Below, piece by piece: positions 60,892 through 64,000 of a DNA stretch of 64,000 nucleotides. Position 1 is the first letter of the stretch. Every line of letters begins with the position of its first letter. The position numbers were made by a program, and so were the translations under genes. Source of the stretch: Aquimarina sp. MAR_2010_214 (GTDB lineage Bacteria > Bacteroidota > Bacteroidia > Flavobacteriales > Flavobacteriaceae); assembly GCF_002846555.1 (NCBI RefSeq), contig NZ_PJMS01000001.1, positions 806,001 through 870,000 of the forward strand. The letters run 5' to 3'. The notes beneath the pieces were generated by a model that was not told the origin of the DNA, ran no database searches, and saw only the letters and a program-made list of their open reading frames with translations.

Positions 60892-62106
60892 ATGAATAAT
60901 AAGCCTAGTGTAGTAATGATTGGTTTGGGTTATATTGGGCTCCCAACAGCAGCATTAATAGCACAAAACAAAACATATGTCCACGGAGTTGATATTAATC
61001 CTAAAGTTGTAGAAACCGTAAACGCAGGTAAAATTCACATTGTTGAGCCTGAATTGGATGAAGCTGTAGCAAATGCTGTGAAAAATGGTTACTTGAGTGC
61101 ATCAACAACTCCTGTTGTTGCAGATACTTATTTAATAGTGGTTCCTACTCCATTTAAAGGTAAGAATGAACCAGATATTTCTTTTGTAGAAGCTGCAACA
61201 CGAGGAATAATCCCATTACTGAAAGAGGATGATTTATATATTATTGAGTCAACATCTCCTATTGGAACCACAGAAAAAATGATGGAGATAATCTACTCAG
61301 AAAGATCTGATTTGGAAGGGAAATTGAATATTGCGTATTGTCCAGAACGTGTTCTTCCTGGAAATGTGATGTATGAATTAGTACATAATGATAGGGTAAT
61401 TGGTGGTATCGATGAGAAATCAACAATCAAAGCATTAAATTTTTATCGAGAGTTCATCAAAGGAGAGTTGCATAAAACTAATGCTAGAACTGCCGAAATG
61501 TGTAAATTGGTTGAGAATTCATCTCGTGATGTTCAAATTGCATTTGCTAATGAGTTATCGCTTATTTGTGACAAAGCAGATATTAATGTTTGGGAATTAA
61601 TAGAGCTTGCTAATAAGCATCCTAGAGTGAATATCTTACAGCCTGGTTGTGGTGTTGGAGGTCATTGTATAGCTGTTGACCCTTATTTTATTGTAGCAGA
61701 TTATCCAATGGAATCCCAGATTATCGGTAAAGCTCGAGAAATTAATAATTATAAATCATTTTGGTGTGCCGAAAAGGTAAAAACAGCTAAACTCGAGTTT
61801 GAACTAAAAAAAGGACGTAAACCCAATATTGCACTAATGGGATTGGCATTTAAACCAAATATTGACGATTTAAGAGAATCACCAGCTAAGTATATTGTTC
61901 AAAAGGTTTTACAAAATGCAAATAACGAAGAGTATTATATTGTAGAACCCAATATTTCTGAGCATAAGGTTTTCAAATTGACTAACTATTTAGAAGCAAT
62001 CAAAAAAGCAGATATTATTGTATTTTTGGTTGCTCATAAAGAATTTATAAATCTAAATGTTTCTAAAGATAAAGTTATTTTAGATTTTTGCGGAATAATA
62101 AATTGA
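60892..62106 (+). CDS. wecC: UDP-N-acetyl-D-mannosamine dehydrogenase
   Basis: 404 residues from the ATG at 60892, 2 bases after wecB. It oxidises UDP-ManNAc to UDP-ManNAcA using two NAD. The N-terminal Rossmann GLGYIGLPTAALIA lies at residues 9-22, YCPERVLPGNVMYELVHNDRVIGG near 153-176 (landmark in part) is the WecC-type middle, and the catalytic Cys is in GCGVGGHCIAVDPYF near 266. The C-terminal dimer/UDP-binding part includes ALMGLAFKPNIDDLRESPA. The IVEPELDEAV segment separates it from the Ugd type. Confidence 0.94.
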   Translation: MNNKPSVVMIGLGYIGLPTAALIAQNKTYVHGVDINPKVVETVNAGKIHIVEPELDEAVANAVKNGYLSASTTPVVADTYLIVVPTPFKGKNEPDISFVEAATRGIIPLLKEDDLYIIESTSPIGTTEKMMEIIYSERSDLEGKLNIAYCPERVLPGNVMYELVHNDRVIGGIDEKSTIKALNFYREFIKGELHKTNARTAEMCKLVENSSRDVQIAFANELSLICDKADINVWELIELANKHPRVNILQPGCGVGGHCIAVDPYFIVADYPMESQIIGKAREINNYKSFWCAEKVKTAKLEFELKKGRKPNIALMGLAFKPNIDDLRESPAKYIVQKVLQNANNEEYYIVEPNISEHKVFKLTNYLEAIKKADIIVFLVAHKEFINLNVSKDKVILDFCGIIN

Positions 62107-63380
62107 TGAAAAAGACGAATATAAAAGATAATAAAATTGCCATAATTGGATTAGGGTATGTAGGCTTGCCTCTGGCTGTTGAATTTAGTAAGAATGATTT
62201 TAATGTTATTGGTTATGACATTAATTCGTTGAGAATAGAAAATTTATGTAAAGGGATTGATTTTACAAATGAAGTTTCCGAAGATGATCTTAAAGAACTT
62301 AAATCAATCCATTATACTTCTGATAAAAAAGAAATACAAGTTGCAAATATATATATAGTAACCGTTCCTACACCAATAGATGAATTTAAGCAGCCTGATT
62401 TAAACCCTTTAAAGGAAGCAAGTAAATTAGTTGGAAGATATTTGTCCAAAGGAGATCTAGTTATATTTGAATCTACTGTTTTTCCTGGGTGTACCGAAGA
62501 AGTTTGTGTCCCTATTTTGGAAGAATATAGTGACTTTAAGTTTAATGTTGATTTCTTTTGTGGATATTCTCCAGAAAGAATAAATCCAGGGGATAAAGTC
62601 AGAAGGGTACATAATATTGTTAAAATTACTTCGGGAAGTAATGAGAGAATTGCTGAAGTAGTTGATCAATTATATAGTACTATTGTTACTGTAGGTACCC
62701 ATAAAGCATCTTCAATTAAAGTGGCAGAAGCTGCCAAAATTATTGAAAACACGCAAAGAGATTTAAATATTTCGTTTGTAAATGAGTTGGCGTTAATTTT
62801 TGATAAAATGAACATTGACACTTTAGAAGTTTTAGAAGCAGCCGGAACCAAATGGAATTTTTTACCTTTTAGACCAGGATTAGTGGGAGGACATTGTATT
62901 GGTGTTGACCCATTTTACTTAACTCATAAGGCTGAGAGTCTTGGGTATCATCCACAGGTAATCTTGTCGGGAAGAAAAATCAATGACGAAATGGGGGTCC
63001 ATATTGCTAATAAGGTTATAAAACTTATGGTTAAAGAAGGACTTAGAGTTAAAAATGCGAAAGCGTTAATTTTAGGAATTACGTTTAAAGAAAACTGTCC
63101 CGATATAAGAAACTCTAAAGTAATCGATGTAATTAATGAACTTAAAGAATTTGGAGTTGAAGTTGAGATTTATGACCCACATGCCGATCGTAAAGAAGTT
63201 AAAAAAGAATATGACGTTGATTTGATTAATGAACCAAAAAGAAAATATGACACTATTATTTTAACTGTGGGTCATGATGAATTCAAAAAACTAAATATTA
63301 AGGAGTTAGGTAATACTAATGTTGTGATTTATGATGTAAAAAGTTTTTTCCCAAAAGAATTAGTAACAGATAGACTTTAA
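62106..63380 (+). CDS. tviB: TviB/WbpA-like UDP-HexNAc C6-dehydrogenase
   Basis: 424 residues from the ATG overlapping the wecC stop (TGATG); upstream in-frame starts are not needed. It has Rossmann GLGYVGLPLAVEFSK (about 16-30), the TVPTPIDEFKQPDL loop, CGYSPERINPGDK near 157, and catalytic Cys in GGHCIGVDPFY near 264. The text fits the TviB/WbpA/VipA group that oxidises UDP-GlcNAc or UDP-GalNAc to the uronic acid. It differs clearly from the neighbour wecC, so the locus has two separate uronic acid routes. An acetyltransferase follows 3 bases later. Confidence 0.9.
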   Translation: MKKTNIKDNKIAIIGLGYVGLPLAVEFSKNDFNVIGYDINSLRIENLCKGIDFTNEVSEDDLKELKSIHYTSDKKEIQVANIYIVTVPTPIDEFKQPDLNPLKEASKLVGRYLSKGDLVIFESTVFPGCTEEVCVPILEEYSDFKFNVDFFCGYSPERINPGDKVRRVHNIVKITSGSNERIAEVVDQLYSTIVTVGTHKASSIKVAEAAKIIENTQRDLNISFVNELALIFDKMNIDTLEVLEAAGTKWNFLPFRPGLVGGHCIGVDPFYLTHKAESLGYHPQVILSGRKINDEMGVHIANKVIKLMVKEGLRVKNAKALILGITFKENCPDIRNSKVIDVINELKEFGVEVEIYDPHADRKEVKKEYDVDLINEPKRKYDTIILTVGHDEFKKLNIKELGNTNVVIYDVKSFFPKELVTDRL

Positions 63381-63383
63381 GAT

Positions 63384-63971
63384 ATGAGTAAAAAAAAGTA
63401 TTATGCTCATGAGACAGCAGTAATTGATGATAATTGTATCATTGGAAGAGACACAAAAATATGGCACTTTTCTCATATAATGCCTAATTGTGATATTGGC
63501 GAAGCATGTAATATTGGTCAAAATGTGGTCGTATCTCCAGAAGTTAAGCTTGGAAGCAACGTGAAAGTACAAAATAATGTTTCTATATATACAGGAGTAG
63601 TATGTGAGGATGATGTTTTCTTGGGGCCATCAATGGTGTTTACTAATGTTATCAATCCTAGAAGTGCTGTTAACAGAAGAGGAAAATATGCAATAACAAA
63701 TGTAAAAAAAGGAGCATCAATAGGAGCTAACGCAACAATTATTTGTGGGAATGATATTGGTGAATATGCATTGATAGGCGCAGGTGCAGTGGTTACGAAA
63801 TCAATCAAACCTTATGCATTGATTGTTGGTAATCCAGCAAGACAAATAGGTTGGGTTAGTGAATACGGGCATCGATTGACTTTTGATGAGAACAATGAAG
63901 CAGTTTGCCCGGAAAGTAATCAAGAATATAAATTAGACTCTAAGGGAGATATTGTAGAAAGAATTAGATAG
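63384..63971 (+). CDS. WbpD/WlbB-like nucleotide-sugar N-acetyltransferase
   Basis: 195 residues of left-handed beta-helix (hexapeptide) repeats: CNIGQNVVVSPEVKLGSNVKVQNNV and GASIGANATIICGNDIGEYALIGAGAVVTKSI (landmarks in part), ending in VGNPARQIGWVSEYGHRL. The spacing KIWHFSHIMPNCDIG near residue 29 and the FTNVINPRSAVNR segment are typical of WbpD/WlbB, which acetylate the 3-amino group of UDP-GlcNAc(3NH2)A. The aminotransferase that would make this substrate probably starts right after it. The WbpB-type oxidoreductase needed between dehydrogenase and aminotransferase is not in the window. Confidence 0.9.
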   Translation: MSKKKYYAHETAVIDDNCIIGRDTKIWHFSHIMPNCDIGEACNIGQNVVVSPEVKLGSNVKVQNNVSIYTGVVCEDDVFLGPSMVFTNVINPRSAVNRRGKYAITNVKKGASIGANATIICGNDIGEYALIGAGAVVTKSIKPYALIVGNPARQIGWVSEYGHRLTFDENNEAVCPESNQEYKLDSKGDIVERIR

Positions 63972-63976
63972 TTAAG

Positions 63977-64000
63977 ATGAAAATAGATTTTGCTAATTTG
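63977..64000 (+). CDS. Start of next gene, probably DegT/WbpE-type aminotransferase (3' end outside window)
   Basis: Only eight codons are visible (MKIDFANL), 5 bases after the acetyltransferase stop. The IDFANL start is common in DegT/DnrJ/EryC1 aminotransferases (IDFANLKxQ...), and such an enzyme would fit the pathway here. This is an inference from eight residues and from context. Confidence 0.45.

Overview
The window reads as chromosomal DNA of a gliding marine member of the Flavobacteriaceae (Bacteroidota), possibly Aquimarina-like, although the genus cannot be fixed from sequence alone. The reasons are AT-rich DNA, Bacteroidota-type TAnnTTTG promoter boxes instead of strong Shine-Dalgarno sites, type IX secretion (T9SS) C-terminal sorting domains of both type A and type B, PorP/SprF-family proteins, and a sprC-sprD-sprB-sprF type gliding locus. 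I saw no rRNA, tRNA, CRISPR array, insertion sequence or prophage.

Layout. (1) 1-5168: housekeeping genes, mostly on the minus strand: an NTF2-like secreted protein, an SPFH/band-7 protein, a 55-residue DUF4177-like protein, glutamyl-tRNA synthetase (gltX) and an AlkB-type alkane monooxygenase. (2) 5270-12959: a plus-strand run with a giant DUF4175-like membrane/coiled-coil protein, ybeY, mnmG, a small membrane protein, a lipoprotein and a methyltransferase. Four perfect GTTCCACGTGGAAC palindromes (parS-like) lie around mnmG, one of them inside the last codons of ybeY. This suggests an origin-proximal centromere region. (3) 13189-14489: a Skp/OmpH-like lipoprotein and a tiny secreted protein that is little more than a T9SS sorting domain. 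(4) 15034-36142: the gliding/adhesin operon. It holds a SprC-like type B secreted protein, a SprD-like fusion (PorP/SprF barrel, very long charged helix with twelve 51-bp repeats, two SPOR-like modules), a 4888-residue SprB-like adhesin and SprF. After two tandem terminators comes a 783-residue 'mini-SprB' with the same N-terminal region as SprB but a type A sorting domain.

(5) 38999-41574: minus-strand DoxX-like protein, DNA polymerase III delta-prime and a HEIGH metallopeptidase lipoprotein. (6) 41851-52937: pgk, a MltD-like LysM transglycosylase, a DUF4837-like lipoprotein, tex, tatA (minus strand), an M23 peptidase, a GH3-family enzyme and a DUF6909-like protein. (7) 52942-64000 (continuing past the window): a surface polysaccharide locus with two Wzz-like proteins, manA, the full dTDP-L-rhamnose set (rfbB, A, C, D), wecB/wecC for UDP-ManNAcA, a TviB/WbpA-like dehydrogenase, a WbpD-like acetyltransferase and the first codons of a probable DegT-type aminotransferase.

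How they fit together: regions 4 and 7 together describe a cell surface built for gliding and adhesion. T9SS-exported adhesins are carried with their own PorP/SprF partners, over a rhamnose- and aminouronic-acid-containing polysaccharide. The most unusual material is in region 4 (SprD architecture, nested block duplications in SprB, adhesin paralogues with different sorting signals) and in the parS-like cluster around ybeY-mnmG.
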